Of a stretch of DNA of 64,000 nt, positions 30,725-39,804 are shown piece by piece; the stretch's first letter is position 1; the number at the start of each line of letters is the position of its first letter. The notes below the pieces were generated by a model that was given only the letters and a program-made list of their open reading frames with translations, was not told the origin of the DNA and made no database searches. The DNA comes from VFMC01 sp050248155 (GTDB taxonomy: Bacteria > Actinomycetota > Acidimicrobiia > Acidimicrobiales > Ilumatobacteraceae). Made by a program: the position numbers and the translations under genes. The stretch lies in the NCBI GenBank assembly GCA_050248155.1, contig JBFWSW010000002.1:124001-188000 (forward strand), given 5' to 3'.

Positions 30725-31936
30725 TCAGCTGCGGAGCACCTTGCTCCACGGCAGATCTTTGTCGACGCGCGGCTCGCCCGGCAGGCCGAGCACCTGCTCG
30801 CCGAGGATGTTGCGCATGATCTCGCTCGTGCCACCCTCGATCGAGTTGGCTCGCGCGCGGAGGAACGAGTGGCGGATGCCACCCTCCGACCCGTCCACCG
30901 ACAGGTTGTCGGGTCGGCGGAACGTGAAGTCGTAGCCGATCATGCCGTCGGCGCCGAGCAGCTCGATCGACAGCTCGGTCACGCGCTTGTTGAACTCGGC
31001 GAGCGCGAGCTTCGCGATCGAGCCCTCGGGTCCGGGGTTGCCCGCCCGTGCCGCGGCGGAGCCCCGAGCGTTGGTGAGGCGCATCGCCTCACTGGTGCAC
31101 CACAGCCGCATCAGGCGGTCGCGCTGGGCCGGAGAGCGGCGGTCCTCGGGGAGGTCGCGCCAGATCGAGATCGCCACGTCGATCGGGCCCCGTCGACGTG
31201 GGCCGCCGCCACTCCCGATCGCGGTGCGCTCGTTCATGAGCGTGGTGAGCGCGACACGCCAACCTTCGCCCACGTCGCCGACCCGGTTGCTGTCGGGCAC
31301 GCGCGCGTCGGTGAGGTACACCTCGTTGAACTCGGCCTCGCCGGTGATCTGGCGCAGCGGCCGCACCTCGACGCCGGGCGCGTGCATGTCGACCGCGAAG
31401 TAGGTCATGCCCTTGTGCTTGGGCTGTTCGGGGTCGGTTCGGGTGACGAGCATCCCCCAATCGGCGAGATGAGCCAGGGTGTTCCACACCTTCTGCCCGT
31501 TCACCACCCACTCGTCGCCGTCGCGCACCGCCCGCGTGCCGAGGCCGGCGAAGTCGCTGCCGGCGCCCGGTTCGCTGAACAGCTGGCACCAGCGCTCCTC
31601 GCCCGTGAACATCGGACGCAGCAGGCGTCGCTTCAGCTCGTCGCTGCCATGGGTGACGATCGTCGGGCCGGCGAGCTCCATGAAGAACGACGCCGGATCG
31701 GTGGGGGCGGCTCCGGCGGCGCGCACGCGGGAGTCGACCAGGCGGTTCAGCTCGGGTCGCACGCCGAGGCCGCCGAAGCCGACGGGGAAGTGCACCCAGG
31801 CGAGGCCCGCGTCATACCGAGCCCCGCGGAACTCGTGGTCGCTCATCTGGCGCGGATCGTGCGCTGCGAGCAGCTCGGCAACTGCTGCCTCGACCTGCGC
31901 GGTCTGCGGGTCGGTGTGGACGTCGGTCGCGGCCAT
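30725..31936 (-). CDS. Acyl-CoA dehydrogenase (second copy)
   Basis: 403 residues. Flavin and substrate elements are typical: WCQLFSEPGAGSDFAGL, DEWVVNGQKVWNTLAHLADWG, AEFNEVYLTDARVPD and the C-terminal SIEGGTSEIMRNILGEQVLGLPGEPR. It resembles the paralogue at 25500-26750 but differs in the middle section (IDVAISIWRDLPEDRRSPAQRDRL). The likely substrate is an acyl-CoA of fatty-acid or steroid type. It is the first gene of a possible two-gene transcript with the ECF sigma factor. Confidence 0.93.
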   Translation of the reverse strand: MAATDVHTDPQTAQVEAAVAELLAAHDPRQMSDHEFRGARYDAGLAWVHFPVGFGGLGVRPELNRLVDSRVRAAGAAPTDPASFFMELAGPTIVTHGSDELKRRLLRPMFTGEERWCQLFSEPGAGSDFAGLGTRAVRDGDEWVVNGQKVWNTLAHLADWGMLVTRTDPEQPKHKGMTYFAVDMHAPGVEVRPLRQITGEAEFNEVYLTDARVPDSNRVGDVGEGWRVALTTLMNERTAIGSGGGPRRRGPIDVAISIWRDLPEDRRSPAQRDRLMRLWCTSEAMRLTNARGSAAARAGNPGPEGSIAKLALAEFNKRVTELSIELLGADGMIGYDFTFRRPDNLSVDGSEGGIRHSFLRARANSIEGGTSEIMRNILGEQVLGLPGEPRVDKDLPWSKVLRS

Positions 31937-31983
31937 GAGAGCAGTCTCGCACCGGTCGCGCCGGTGCGATCAATCCGGGGCGT

Positions 31984-32805
31984 TCACGCGATCTCGCGCC
32001 ACGCGGCCAGGCGCTGGGCGCTGTCGTCGCCCGGCACCGGCAGCTGGCACACCACGCGCAGCGACGGCCACTCGCTGGGGGTGAGCTGCTGGTACTCGAA
32101 GGCGAGGTCGCCGGCCCGCGGGTGGTGGTAGTGCCGGATGCGGGTCTGGAACTGCGCGACGTCGGCTTGGGGCCACCACTCGGCGAACTCGGCACTCTCG
32201 CGCTGCAGCCGTTCGACGAGCGCGATCACCTGCGCGTCGCCACGCAACATCGCGGTGCCGGCACGGAACTCGGCGAGGATGCGTCGCGCCTGTTGCGGCC
32301 AATCTCCGACCAGCGAGCGCGCGTTCGGCTCGGCGAAGATGACCCAGAGCAGGTTCCGGTCGGCTGCGGCGAGACGGTCGATCGTCGGGTAGAGGCGGGA
32401 CTGCGCCCGGTTCCACGCGAGGAACTCCCACCGGGGCCCGAGCACATAAGCCGGCGCCGGCTCCATCGATTCGATGAGGCGCACGAGGGCGTCGGGTGCG
32501 TGCTCGTCTGTCGCGATCGGTTCGGCGGGAAGCGGCGCAGCGAGGGCGAGCAGGTGACGGCGCTCGGCGTCGTCGAGGCGCAACGCGCGCGCGAGCGCTT
32601 CGAGCACGTCGACCGACGCGTTGATCTTGCGGCCCTGCTCGAGCCACGTGTACCACGTGACCGACACGCCGGCGAGCATCGCGATCTCCTCACGGCGCAG
32701 CCCCGGGGTGCGCCGGCCGCGCCCGTGCGGCAGGCCGACGTCGGCCGGCGTCAGTGCGCCGCGTCGCGCCCTGAGGAAGGCGCCCAGATCGTCGCGTTCG
32801 TGCAC
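31984..32805 (-). CDS. XRE-family regulator with MmyB-like ligand domain
   Basis: 273 residues. The HTH (about 5-75) contains RTPGLRREEIAMLAGVSVTWYTWLEQGRKINAS, the standard opening of MmyB-type regulators, then LEALARALRLDDAERRHLLALA. The C-terminal PAS-like MmyB domain (about 100-260) includes WEFLAWNRAQSRLYP and RHYHHPRAGDLAFEYQQL. These regulators often control adjacent oxidoreductase genes. It is divergent from the M20 peptidase gene at 32911 and lies upstream of the acyl-CoA dehydrogenase on the same strand. Confidence 0.9.
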   Translation of the reverse strand: MHERDDLGAFLRARRGALTPADVGLPHGRGRRTPGLRREEIAMLAGVSVTWYTWLEQGRKINASVDVLEALARALRLDDAERRHLLALAAPLPAEPIATDEHAPDALVRLIESMEPAPAYVLGPRWEFLAWNRAQSRLYPTIDRLAAADRNLLWVIFAEPNARSLVGDWPQQARRILAEFRAGTAMLRGDAQVIALVERLQRESAEFAEWWPQADVAQFQTRIRHYHHPRAGDLAFEYQQLTPSEWPSLRVVCQLPVPGDDSAQRLAAWREIA

Positions 32806-32910
32806 CCCGACATCAGATCACGAACACGGGGTCTGCCGAGGGCTCGCGAGAGTAGCGTGCCGTCGCGTGATCGTCGATGTGAGCCCGAGCCCGATTGCGA
32901 GGACCGTCGT

Positions 32911-34008
32911 GTGATCGAGCTCCAGCCGATGCTCGACGATCTCGCCGTGCTGGTCGGCGTCGAGTCGCCGTCGAACGACCTCGACGCGTTGGCCGCATCG
33001 GCCGCCGCCCTCGCCGGTGTGATCCAGTCCCGCCTCGGCAGTGCGCCACTGATCGTGGACAGCCCCGCCGGCCCGCACGTGCACTGGTCCGCCGGCGGGA
33101 CGCCGCGCGTGCTGGTGGTGGGTCACCACGACACCGTCTTCCCTGCGGGAGCGCTGGCGGCGCGGCCGTTCACCGTGGCCGACGGTCGAGCGACCGGGCC
33201 GGGTGTGTTCGACATGAAGGGTGGCATCGTCCAGGCCATCCACGCCGTCGCCTCGCTCGCCGACCGGTCCGGGATCGAGCTGCTGTTCACCGCTGACGAA
33301 GAGGTCGGCTCGACGGCCTCGCGTGCGCTCATCGAGGAACGAGCCGTGGCGTGCGGTGCAGTGCTGGTCGTCGAGCCCTCGGCCGACGGTGGCGCGCTCA
33401 AGACGGCACGCAAGGGCACCGGAGGCTTCGAGGTCGTCGTCCACGGCCGCGCCGCCCACGCCGGGCTCGAACCGGAGAAGGGTGTGAACTCCCTCGTCGC
33501 GGCGTCCGAGCTGATCGGGCGCATCGCGACCTTCGGCGACGCCACGCTCGGCACGACGGTGACCCCCACCATGGTGCGCGGTGGCACTGCCGAGAACGTC
33601 GTGCCGGCCGAGACCCGCGTGGTGGTGGACGTGCGGGTCGTCGAGCCGGGCGAGAAGGAGCGGATCGAGCATCTGATGGAGACGCTCACCACCTCGGTGG
33701 TCGGCGCGACGATCGAGGTCTCGGGCAGCATCGGCCGTCCACCGATGCACGCCACCGCGTCCGAGCGGCTCTTCCCCCTGGCCGTCCAGGTGGCCGCCGA
33801 CGCCGGCCTCGGTCGGATCGACGGCGTGGCCGTCGGGGGTGGGAGCGATGGCAACTTCACCGCGGCCATCGGCGTGCCGACGCTCGATGGTCTGGGCGCG
33901 GTCGGCGGCGGCGCGCACGCCGATCACGAGTTCGTGGTCATCGATGCGTTGGTGCCACGCGCGTCACTGCTCGCAGGTTTGCTCGACCGCATCGGCCGTC
34001 CCGCCTGA
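32911..34008 (+). CDS. M20-family metallopeptidase (carboxypeptidase G2/ArgE type)
   Basis: 365 residues from GTG 32911, with AGGA upstream. Metal and catalytic residues are in place: His72 and Asp74 in GHHDTV, Asp101 in GVFDMKGG, and Glu130/Glu131 in TADEEVGS. The dimerisation lid follows (GRAAHAGLEPEKGVNS), and the terminal GAVGGGAHADHEFV gives the last histidine. It hydrolyses an N-acyl amino acid or a folate-like or dipeptide amide. There is no signal peptide. A perfect 8-bp hairpin follows its stop. Confidence 0.92.
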   Translation: MIELQPMLDDLAVLVGVESPSNDLDALAASAAALAGVIQSRLGSAPLIVDSPAGPHVHWSAGGTPRVLVVGHHDTVFPAGALAARPFTVADGRATGPGVFDMKGGIVQAIHAVASLADRSGIELLFTADEEVGSTASRALIEERAVACGAVLVVEPSADGGALKTARKGTGGFEVVVHGRAAHAGLEPEKGVNSLVAASELIGRIATFGDATLGTTVTPTMVRGGTAENVVPAETRVVVDVRVVEPGEKERIEHLMETLTTSVVGATIEVSGSIGRPPMHATASERLFPLAVQVAADAGLGRIDGVAVGGGSDGNFTAAIGVPTLDGLGAVGGGAHADHEFVVIDALVPRASLLAGLLDRIGRPA

Positions 34009-34016
34009 GGACGGCG

Positions 34017-34037
34017 GCCCGAGCTCAGCGCTCGGGC
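34017..34037. terminator. Bidirectional terminator between M20 peptidase and GGDEF-EAL genes
   Basis: GCCCGAGC-TCAGC-GCTCGGGC is a perfect 8-bp stem with a 5-base loop. It sits 8 bases after the plus-strand stop, and its loop contains the stop codon of the minus-strand gene. It can act on both convergent transcripts. Confidence 0.55.
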
Positions 34038-36535
34038 ACCGACTTCGTGATCGGTGTGAGGTAGGCCATCGCCTCCGCCGTCGTCATCGGCTCGGCGAAG
34101 AAGTATCCCTGCGCGTGGTGACATCCCATCGTTCGCAGATCGGTGAGCTGCTCGACGGTCTCGACCCCCTCGGCGATGGGTGCAAAGCCGAGCTCACGGG
34201 TCAGCGAGAGCACGAGCTTCATCAGCTCGGGCTCGCCGTGCACGAGGCTGCGGTCGATCTTCACGTAGTCGGCCGGGAACTGCTTCAACATCGTGAGGTT
34301 CGAGTAGCCCGTGCCGAAGTCGTCGATGGCGAACCGCACGCCGAGGGCGCGCAGCGCGTCGAGACGCGGCTGCGCCGCCGTGAGCTCGTCCATCACGATG
34401 TCCTCGGTGATCTCAACCGTGAGCGCCGACGCCGGGAGCTCGGACTCGGTGAGCGCGGTCGCGATCACGTCGGGAAGGCGGGGGTCGACCAACTGGGCTG
34501 CCGACAGGTTGACCGACATGGCGAGGTGAGGCGCCAGCAGCCGCATGCGCGCCCCGGTGTGGACTGCCTCGCGCACGACGAACTCGCCGATCGCGCTGGC
34601 GTACCCGGCGTTGTCGGCCACCTGCATGAAGTCCTTCGGGCGCAACGTGCCCTGCAACGGGTGCATCCATCTGGCGAGGGCCTCGAAGCCGATGAGCTCG
34701 CCAGAGACGATGTTGACGATCGGCTGGTAGTGCAGCTGCAGCTCGTGGTTCGAGATCGCGGTCCTGAACGCCGCTTCCAGCTCGAGCCGGCGGTCGGCGC
34801 GAACCCGCATCTCCTGGTCGAACAGCGCCACCCGGCGGCGGCCGGCCTGCTTGGCCGCGTACATCGCGAGGTCGGCCCGCTGGACGAGCTCCGAGCCCGT
34901 CACCCCCGGCGAGCTCATGGCGATGCCGACGCTCATCGACACCTCGTGCTCGCGCCCGTTGATGACGATCGGCTGGCGAACGATGTCGATGAACCGCTGG
35001 GCGATGCGCTCCGCTTCGGCGGCGTCGAGGGCGTCGCGGCACACGACGACGAACTCGTCGCCGCCGAGCCGCCCGACGAGGTCGCCCGATCGCGCCGACT
35101 CGCCGAGCCGAGTGGCGACGGCGCACAGCAGCTGGTCGCCCACCGCGTGGCCGAGGCTGTCGTTCACGACCTTGAACCCGTCGAGGTCGCAGAAGAGCAC
35201 GGTGACCGCCTCGTTCATCTCGAGGGTCGTCGTAAGCGTGTTGAAGAGCTGCTGGCGGTTGGGCAGGGTCGTCAAGATGTCGTGTCCCGCTTCGAAGGCC
35301 AGGCGTGAGACGAGCTGCTTGCGCTCCTCGATGTCGCGGTAGATGACGGCGAACGCTTCGAGCTGACCCGCTTCGTCGTGCAGGCCCATCACGACTGCAG
35401 ACGTCGGTCGCCGCTCGCCGTCGCGGTCGAAGAGCTCGAGCTCGCCGCTCCAGCTGCCGCCACCGGCGATGATCTCGAGGATGTCGTGGAACAACAGGTG
35501 GTGGTACTCGGCGGGGATGAAGTCCTGGACCCGGTCGAGGGGGATCGTCTCGGCTCCGAAGAACCGCTGGCCGGCGGGGTTGAGGTAGTCGGCCTCGGGG
35601 CGCAGCGACGCCACGCCGATGATGTCGGTCGTGCTGTCGGCGATCGTGCGGAACTGCTCGAGCTTGCGGCGGTTGTCGAGCTCGTCGTGGATGTCCTGGA
35701 TGGTGATCACCGCGCCCTCGAGTGCGCCGTCGCTGTCGGTGAGGGCGGCGGTGATGATGCGGATGTGTCGTTCGCCGAGCTGGGGATGGATGACACGGCA
35801 CACACGGTTGGTCGCCACGCCCGCCTCGATCGCCGCACCGATCTCGTCGATCACGTGCAGATCGCTGTGGTGCACGTACTGCAGGAAGTCGTCGATGTGC
35901 GGGGGTGCGTCGTGGAGGTGCAGGAACTCGGTGATGAGCGCGTTCACCAAGGTCGTGCGACCGTCGACGTCGACGGTCAGGATGCCGATCGGCGCGGTGT
36001 CGATGGCGGTGCGCAGCTCGCGCTCGCGCGTGGTGGCGTGGCGCAGCCCGGCGACGGCATCGACCATCACGTCGGAGATCAGTCCGGCGACCAGCGCCGC
36101 GGGGACGATGGGGAACACGAGCAGCACGAGGGTCCACGGGCCGTGCACCTCGCCGAGTGCCCACGCGAACGGGCCGATCATCAGCACGAGCAGCGGCCAG
36201 CCGCGCCGGAGGCCGAAGGCGAGCGGGTAGAGCGTGAACAAGATGGCGTGCCAGCTGACGAGATCGCTCAACCGGTCGTCGGCCCAGAGCGAGACGGCGA
36301 ACAACAGGCTGATCGCGACGACGGCGCGCAGCAGCGAGGTGCGGTGATCGCCGGGGATCACGAGTCCGGCTGCGCCGAGGAGGAAGGACGCGCCGGCGAG
36401 CACACCGAGTGCCACGGGACCGTCGTGACCCGACACGAGGATGACGGTGTGCAGGGCCACGCCCACGAGGAGCGCCGGTTCGGCCCGGCGGAGGAGGCGG
36501 AGCACGAACTCGGTGCGCTCCCGTGGGGCGACCAT
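34025..36535 (-). CDS. Membrane PAS-PAS-GGDEF-EAL cyclic di-GMP enzyme
   Basis: 836 residues from ATG 36535. The layout is: an N-terminal membrane sensor with about five to seven helices (1-165); PAS 1 (about 170-290, IDTAPIGILTVDVDG); PAS 2 (about 295-415, ADSTTDIIGV); GGDEF (about 415-575); and EAL (about 590-830). The active site GGDEF is intact, and the inhibitory I-site R-S-G-D lies exactly five residues before it. The EAL motif (GFEALARW) is intact and the later EDIVMDE and IDDFGTGYSNL are present. Both synthesis and breakdown of cyclic di-GMP are thus possible. A second signalling protein (MASE1) opens the window. A GTG further upstream is a possible alternative start. Confidence 0.93.
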   Translation of the reverse strand: MVAPRERTEFVLRLLRRAEPALLVGVALHTVILVSGHDGPVALGVLAGASFLLGAAGLVIPGDHRTSLLRAVVAISLLFAVSLWADDRLSDLVSWHAILFTLYPLAFGLRRGWPLLVLMIGPFAWALGEVHGPWTLVLLVFPIVPAALVAGLISDVMVDAVAGLRHATTRERELRTAIDTAPIGILTVDVDGRTTLVNALITEFLHLHDAPPHIDDFLQYVHHSDLHVIDEIGAAIEAGVATNRVCRVIHPQLGERHIRIITAALTDSDGALEGAVITIQDIHDELDNRRKLEQFRTIADSTTDIIGVASLRPEADYLNPAGQRFFGAETIPLDRVQDFIPAEYHHLLFHDILEIIAGGGSWSGELELFDRDGERRPTSAVVMGLHDEAGQLEAFAVIYRDIEERKQLVSRLAFEAGHDILTTLPNRQQLFNTLTTTLEMNEAVTVLFCDLDGFKVVNDSLGHAVGDQLLCAVATRLGESARSGDLVGRLGGDEFVVVCRDALDAAEAERIAQRFIDIVRQPIVINGREHEVSMSVGIAMSSPGVTGSELVQRADLAMYAAKQAGRRRVALFDQEMRVRADRRLELEAAFRTAISNHELQLHYQPIVNIVSGELIGFEALARWMHPLQGTLRPKDFMQVADNAGYASAIGEFVVREAVHTGARMRLLAPHLAMSVNLSAAQLVDPRLPDVIATALTESELPASALTVEITEDIVMDELTAAQPRLDALRALGVRFAIDDFGTGYSNLTMLKQFPADYVKIDRSLVHGEPELMKLVLSLTRELGFAPIAEGVETVEQLTDLRTMGCHHAQGYFFAEPMTTAEAMAYLTPITKSVPER

Positions 36536-36668
36536 GGGGGAGGGCTGTGTGAGCAGATGTGGATTCGGACCCAGCTCGGCACCCTGAGTCACCGCCACGA
36601 CGGGCAAACATAGATGCCGATCGGCGACGAGGCCAACCGGTTCCCGCGCGATGAGCAATTCGACCCAT

Positions 36669-36698
36669 GTCACCCCCACCACCCGAGTGGGGGGTGAC
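36669..36698 (+). other. Strong hairpin upstream of the DUF3048 gene
   Basis: GTCACCCCCAC pairs with GTGGGGGGTGAC (one bulged G) across a 7-base loop, in the 263-base gap between divergent genes. It lies about 100 bases before the DUF3048 start. It may be a leader structure, a terminator of antisense transcription or a protein site. Confidence 0.35.
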
Positions 36699-36798
36699 TG
36701 GGCGGTTCGTCGGACGGGCGATACCGTGGCTCGGCGGGCCCGGGCTCCCACGAGGGGCCGAGGCGACATTCGAAGTACCACACCGGGAGCACCCGACG

Positions 36799-37965
36799 AT
36801 GACCATCCGTGACGATCGCCCGAGCGCGATCCACGACGACCCGACGCCCGTGCTGGTGTCGCGCCGCCAGCTGTTCGCCCTCGCCGGTGGCGCTCTCCTC
36901 GTGACTGCCTGCAGCGGCGGGTCCGACGACGACGCCGCACCCACGACGCAGGCCGCGACGACGACCTCCCGGCCTCCGGCGACCACCAGCACCACGACCT
37001 CGACGACCACGACGATCGCGCCGACGACCACGACGATCGCGCCGACGACCACGATCCCGCCGCCGCCGGTGCAACCCCTGACGGGACTGCCGCTGACCGA
37101 TCCGGCGCTCCTGGCCAAGGTCGCCCTCGTCGTGAAGATCAGCAACGACAAGGGCGCCCGGCCGCAGACCGGCCTCAACGGCCCCGACATCGTGTTCGAG
37201 GCGTGGGGCGCCGGCCCGACGCGCTTCGCCACGGTGTGGCACAGCCGGGACGAGGACTTCGTCGGGCCGATCCGGTCGTGCCGCGAGCAGGACATCAACC
37301 TGTGCGGCGAGTTCAACGGTGCGGTGTTCGCGTGCTCGGGCGGAAACCCCGGCAACATCGCGCTGCTGCGCGCCTCCGACATGCTGCTCGTCACGGAGGG
37401 CAAGGGTCCCGGCTGGGAGCTCGACCCGAAGCGGAAGCGGCCGCACAAGACGCACGCCGACACGGCGCAGCTGCGATCGAACGCCGGTCCCGAGCGGACC
37501 GGTCCCGTGCAGCAGTTCCACTACCGGGCGCCCGGCGAGCCGGCGACGGCGGGGCAGGCGATGGTGGGGTTCGACCTGCAGATGCAGCAGGTGTTCGTGC
37601 AGTGGCGGTTCGATCCGGCGAGCGGCACCTACCTGCGGCTGCAGGACGACAAGCCGCACATGCTGACCGACGGCACGCAGGTGTCGTCCGAGAACGTCGT
37701 CATCATCTGGACCGACTACGAGCCGAGCTCCACCGACGGGCGTTCACCAGCCGGGATCAGCACCGGCACGAACCCGGCGCAGGTGTTCACCGGTGGCCGC
37801 GCGATCAGCGGCACGTGGAGCCGCGCCGACCGGCTGCAGCCGTTCGCGCTGACCGACGACTCCGGCGCGCCGATCCTCCTCACCCCGGGCCGCACCTTCA
37901 TCGAGCTCGCCAACAGCGGCAAGGGCTCGTTCCCCGGCAGCGACGAGCTCACCCCCGCGCTCTGA
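36799..37965 (+). CDS. DUF3048 (YerB-like) Tat lipoprotein
   Basis: 388 residues from ATG 36799, with CGGGAG upstream. Twin arginine SRRQLFALAGGALLVTAC shows a Tat-type lipoprotein signal (Cys about 37). A Thr/Pro-rich linker follows, then the two DUF3048 parts: PLTGLPLTDPALLAKVALVVKISNDKGARPQTGLNGPDIVFE, and FTGGRAISGTWSRADRLQPFALTD near the C-terminus. YerB-like proteins are extracytoplasmic and of unknown reaction; links to cell envelope or DNA metabolism have been suggested only by context. It is followed by 482 bases without genes. Confidence 0.85.
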   Translation: MTIRDDRPSAIHDDPTPVLVSRRQLFALAGGALLVTACSGGSDDDAAPTTQAATTTSRPPATTSTTTSTTTTIAPTTTTIAPTTTIPPPPVQPLTGLPLTDPALLAKVALVVKISNDKGARPQTGLNGPDIVFEAWGAGPTRFATVWHSRDEDFVGPIRSCREQDINLCGEFNGAVFACSGGNPGNIALLRASDMLLVTEGKGPGWELDPKRKRPHKTHADTAQLRSNAGPERTGPVQQFHYRAPGEPATAGQAMVGFDLQMQQVFVQWRFDPASGTYLRLQDDKPHMLTDGTQVSSENVVIIWTDYEPSSTDGRSPAGISTGTNPAQVFTGGRAISGTWSRADRLQPFALTDDSGAPILLTPGRTFIELANSGKGSFPGSDELTPAL

Positions 37966-38065
37966 TCTGATCCGTCGAGCCTGCTCGCCGCGACAGGTCG
38001 GTCGCATTATTCGCCGACCATCGTGCCGGCGCGGTGTCTCCGCCTCGCCGGCCCCCGTCCGCCCC

Positions 38066-38103
38066 GGCTCCGGCCGACCCTGCCGGCTCCGGCCGACCCT
38101 GCC
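38066..38103. repeat. 19-bp tandem repeat
   Basis: GGCTCCGGCCGACCCTGCC occurs twice in tandem (38066-38084 and 38085-38103), followed by a partial third unit (GGCTTCC). It lies in the non-coding stretch after the DUF3048 gene. Slippage-prone; no function assigned. Confidence 0.7.
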
Positions 38104-38116
38104 GGCTTCCGTCATC

Positions 38117-38218
38117 TGCGTGACCACACAAAGACGCGGAGCCTGTGGGCGCTTACTCAGGTCTCGGGGATCGGCCCTGCGTGAGCACACGCCGGCGCGG
38201 AGCGTTTGTGCGCGATGG
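38117..38218. repeat. 102-bp repeat, copy 1
   Basis: 102 bases repeated at 38301-38402 with 3 differences. Each copy contains two related half-units beginning GCGTGACCACAC and GCGTGAGCACAC, each followed by a CGCGGAGC element, and ends with an imperfect stem (AGCACACGC against GCGTTTGTGC). Short frames read in both copies (such as MCSRRADPRDLSKRP on the minus strand) stop or diverge outside the repeat and are not taken as genes. The whole 37966-38447 stretch holds no other recognisable feature apart from the tandem repeat at 38066. Confidence 0.8.
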
Positions 38219-38300
38219 TGGGGGCGGGGTTCGCACCGGGTGGGATGTCTGGGGCCCTGTGATCCGGCGGTGACCGGATGGCAGTTCGGCTCCCGTCGTT

Positions 38301-38402
38301 TGCGTGACCACGCAAAGACGCGGAGCCTGTGGGCGCTTACTCAGGTCTCGGGGATCGGCCCTGCGTGAGCACACGCTGTCGCGGAGCGTTTGTGCGCGAT
38401 GG
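38301..38402. repeat. 102-bp repeat, copy 2
   Basis: 99 of 102 bases are identical to copy 1, 184 bases downstream in the same orientation. Differences are A/G near the start, and C/T and G/T in the element between the half-units. It ends 46 bases before the argG stop on the minus strand, so it could also be transcribed as the 3' end of the argG message. Confidence 0.8.
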
Positions 38403-38447
38403 GCTCGGGGGCGGCGCGGGGCGGGGACGACTGACGGGCGGGATGGG

Positions 38448-39791
38448 TCAGTCGCCGCTCTCGAGGCCGAGGACGCCGCCGGCGCCGAGGGTGCCGGCGC
38501 GGCGGTACAGGTCGAGCTTGGCGGTCGTGTCGGCGATGTCGAGGTTGCGCATCGTCAGCTGCCCGATCCGGTCGAGCGGACCGAAGGCAGCGTCCTCCAC
38601 CTTCTCCATGCTGAGGCGCTCGGGCGAATAGGTGAGGTGCGGGCCGGTGGTGTCGAGGATCGAGTAGTCGTCGCCGCGGCGCAACCGCAGCGTCACCTCG
38701 CCCGTGATCGCCGAGCCGACCCAGCGGATGAGCGGCTCGCGCAGCATGAGGCTCTGCGGGTCGAACCACCGGCCTTCGTACAGCAACCGTCCGAGCCGGC
38801 GGCCCATCGTGCGGTAGTTCTCGATGGTGCCCTCGTTGTGGATGGCCGTCACCAACCGCTCGTAGGCGATGTGCAGGAGCGCCAGGCCCGGGCCCTCGTA
38901 GATGCCGCGGCTCTTGGCCTCGATGATCCGGTTCTCGATCTGATCGCTCATGCCGAGGCCATGGCGGCCACCGATCGCGTTCGCCTCCAGCACCAGATCG
39001 ACCGCCGACGTGTGCTCGTGCCCGTTGATCGCGACGGGGAAGCCCTCGTGGAACCGGACGGAGACCGTCTCGGCATCGATGGTGACGTCGTCGCGGTAGT
39101 GCGCGACACCCATGATCGGCTCGACGATGTCCATCGACGTCCCGAGCTCTTCCAGTGACTTGGCCTCGTGGGTCGCGCCCCAGATGTTGGCGTCGGTGCT
39201 GTACGCCTTCTCCTTGCTGTCGCGGTAGGGGAGGTTCCGTTGCGTGAGGAACTCGCTCATCTCGGCGCGGCCGCCGAGCTCGGTGACGAAGGCTTCGTCG
39301 AGCCACGGCTTGTAGATGCGGAGCTTGGGGTTGACGAGCAAGCCGTAGCGGTAGAAGCGCTCGATGTCGTTGCCCTTGTAGGTGCTGCCGTCGCCCCAGA
39401 TGTCGACACCGTCGTCGCGCATGGCCTGCACCAGCAGCGTGCCGGTGACCGCGCGTCCGAGCGGGGTCGTGTTGAAGTAGGTCTTGCCCGCCGTCGTGAT
39501 GTGGAAGGCGCCGCACTGCAGCGCGAGCAGGCCCTCGTGGACGAGTCGCTCGCGGCAGTCGACCAGCCGGGCCCCTTCGGCGCCGTACTGCTTGGCCCGC
39601 ACGGGCACGCCCGGGAGGTCGGCCTCGTCGTACTGGCCGAGGTCGGCGGTGTAGCAGTACGGGATCGCCCCCTTCTCGCGCATCCATGCCACCGCGGCGG
39701 AGGTGTCGAGGCCGCCCGAGAAGGCGATGCCGACGCGCTCGCCGACGGGCAGCGACATGAGGACCTTTCCACCGGAGGTTGGGGCAGACAT
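38448..39791 (-). CDS. argG: Argininosuccinate synthase
   Basis: 447 residues, the length of the Escherichia coli-type enzyme and longer than the roughly 400-residue type common in actinobacteria. The ATP-pyrophosphatase motif is GIAFSGGLDTSAAVAWM. Substrate elements include TYFNTTPLGRAVTGTLLV, DGSTYKGNDIERFYRYG, and GRHGLGMSDQIENRIIEAKSRGIYE. It joins citrulline and aspartate with ATP to give argininosuccinate in arginine synthesis. Start at ATG 39791. No argH or other arg gene adjoins it; it is followed by the repeat-rich gap and preceded by a small membrane protein gene. No ARG box is obvious. Confidence 0.95.
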   Translation of the reverse strand: MSAPTSGGKVLMSLPVGERVGIAFSGGLDTSAAVAWMREKGAIPYCYTADLGQYDEADLPGVPVRAKQYGAEGARLVDCRERLVHEGLLALQCGAFHITTAGKTYFNTTPLGRAVTGTLLVQAMRDDGVDIWGDGSTYKGNDIERFYRYGLLVNPKLRIYKPWLDEAFVTELGGRAEMSEFLTQRNLPYRDSKEKAYSTDANIWGATHEAKSLEELGTSMDIVEPIMGVAHYRDDVTIDAETVSVRFHEGFPVAINGHEHTSAVDLVLEANAIGGRHGLGMSDQIENRIIEAKSRGIYEGPGLALLHIAYERLVTAIHNEGTIENYRTMGRRLGRLLYEGRWFDPQSLMLREPLIRWVGSAITGEVTLRLRRGDDYSILDTTGPHLTYSPERLSMEKVEDAAFGPLDRIGQLTMRNLDIADTTAKLDLYRRAGTLGAGGVLGLESGD

Positions 39792-39804
39792 ACGGCTCTC
39801 GACG

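Noticed and set aside
27870..30935. 1021-residue plus-strand frame
   Set aside because: Antisense to the L,D-transpeptidase, beta-lactamase-like and sigma-factor genes, all of which have clear motifs on the minus strand.
34413..37463. 1016-residue Arg/Pro-rich minus-strand frame
   Set aside because: Shifted frame across the GGDEF-EAL gene and antisense to the DUF3048 gene; no motif.
38120..38368. Small frames in both copies of the 102-bp repeat (MTTQRRGACGRLLRS on plus, MCSRRADPRDLSKRP on minus)
   Set aside because: Identical only because the DNA is repeated; no ribosome-binding site, and sequences diverge immediately outside the repeat.
38117..38402. CRISPR array
   Set aside because: Only two long repeats with an 82-base gap and no cas genes.
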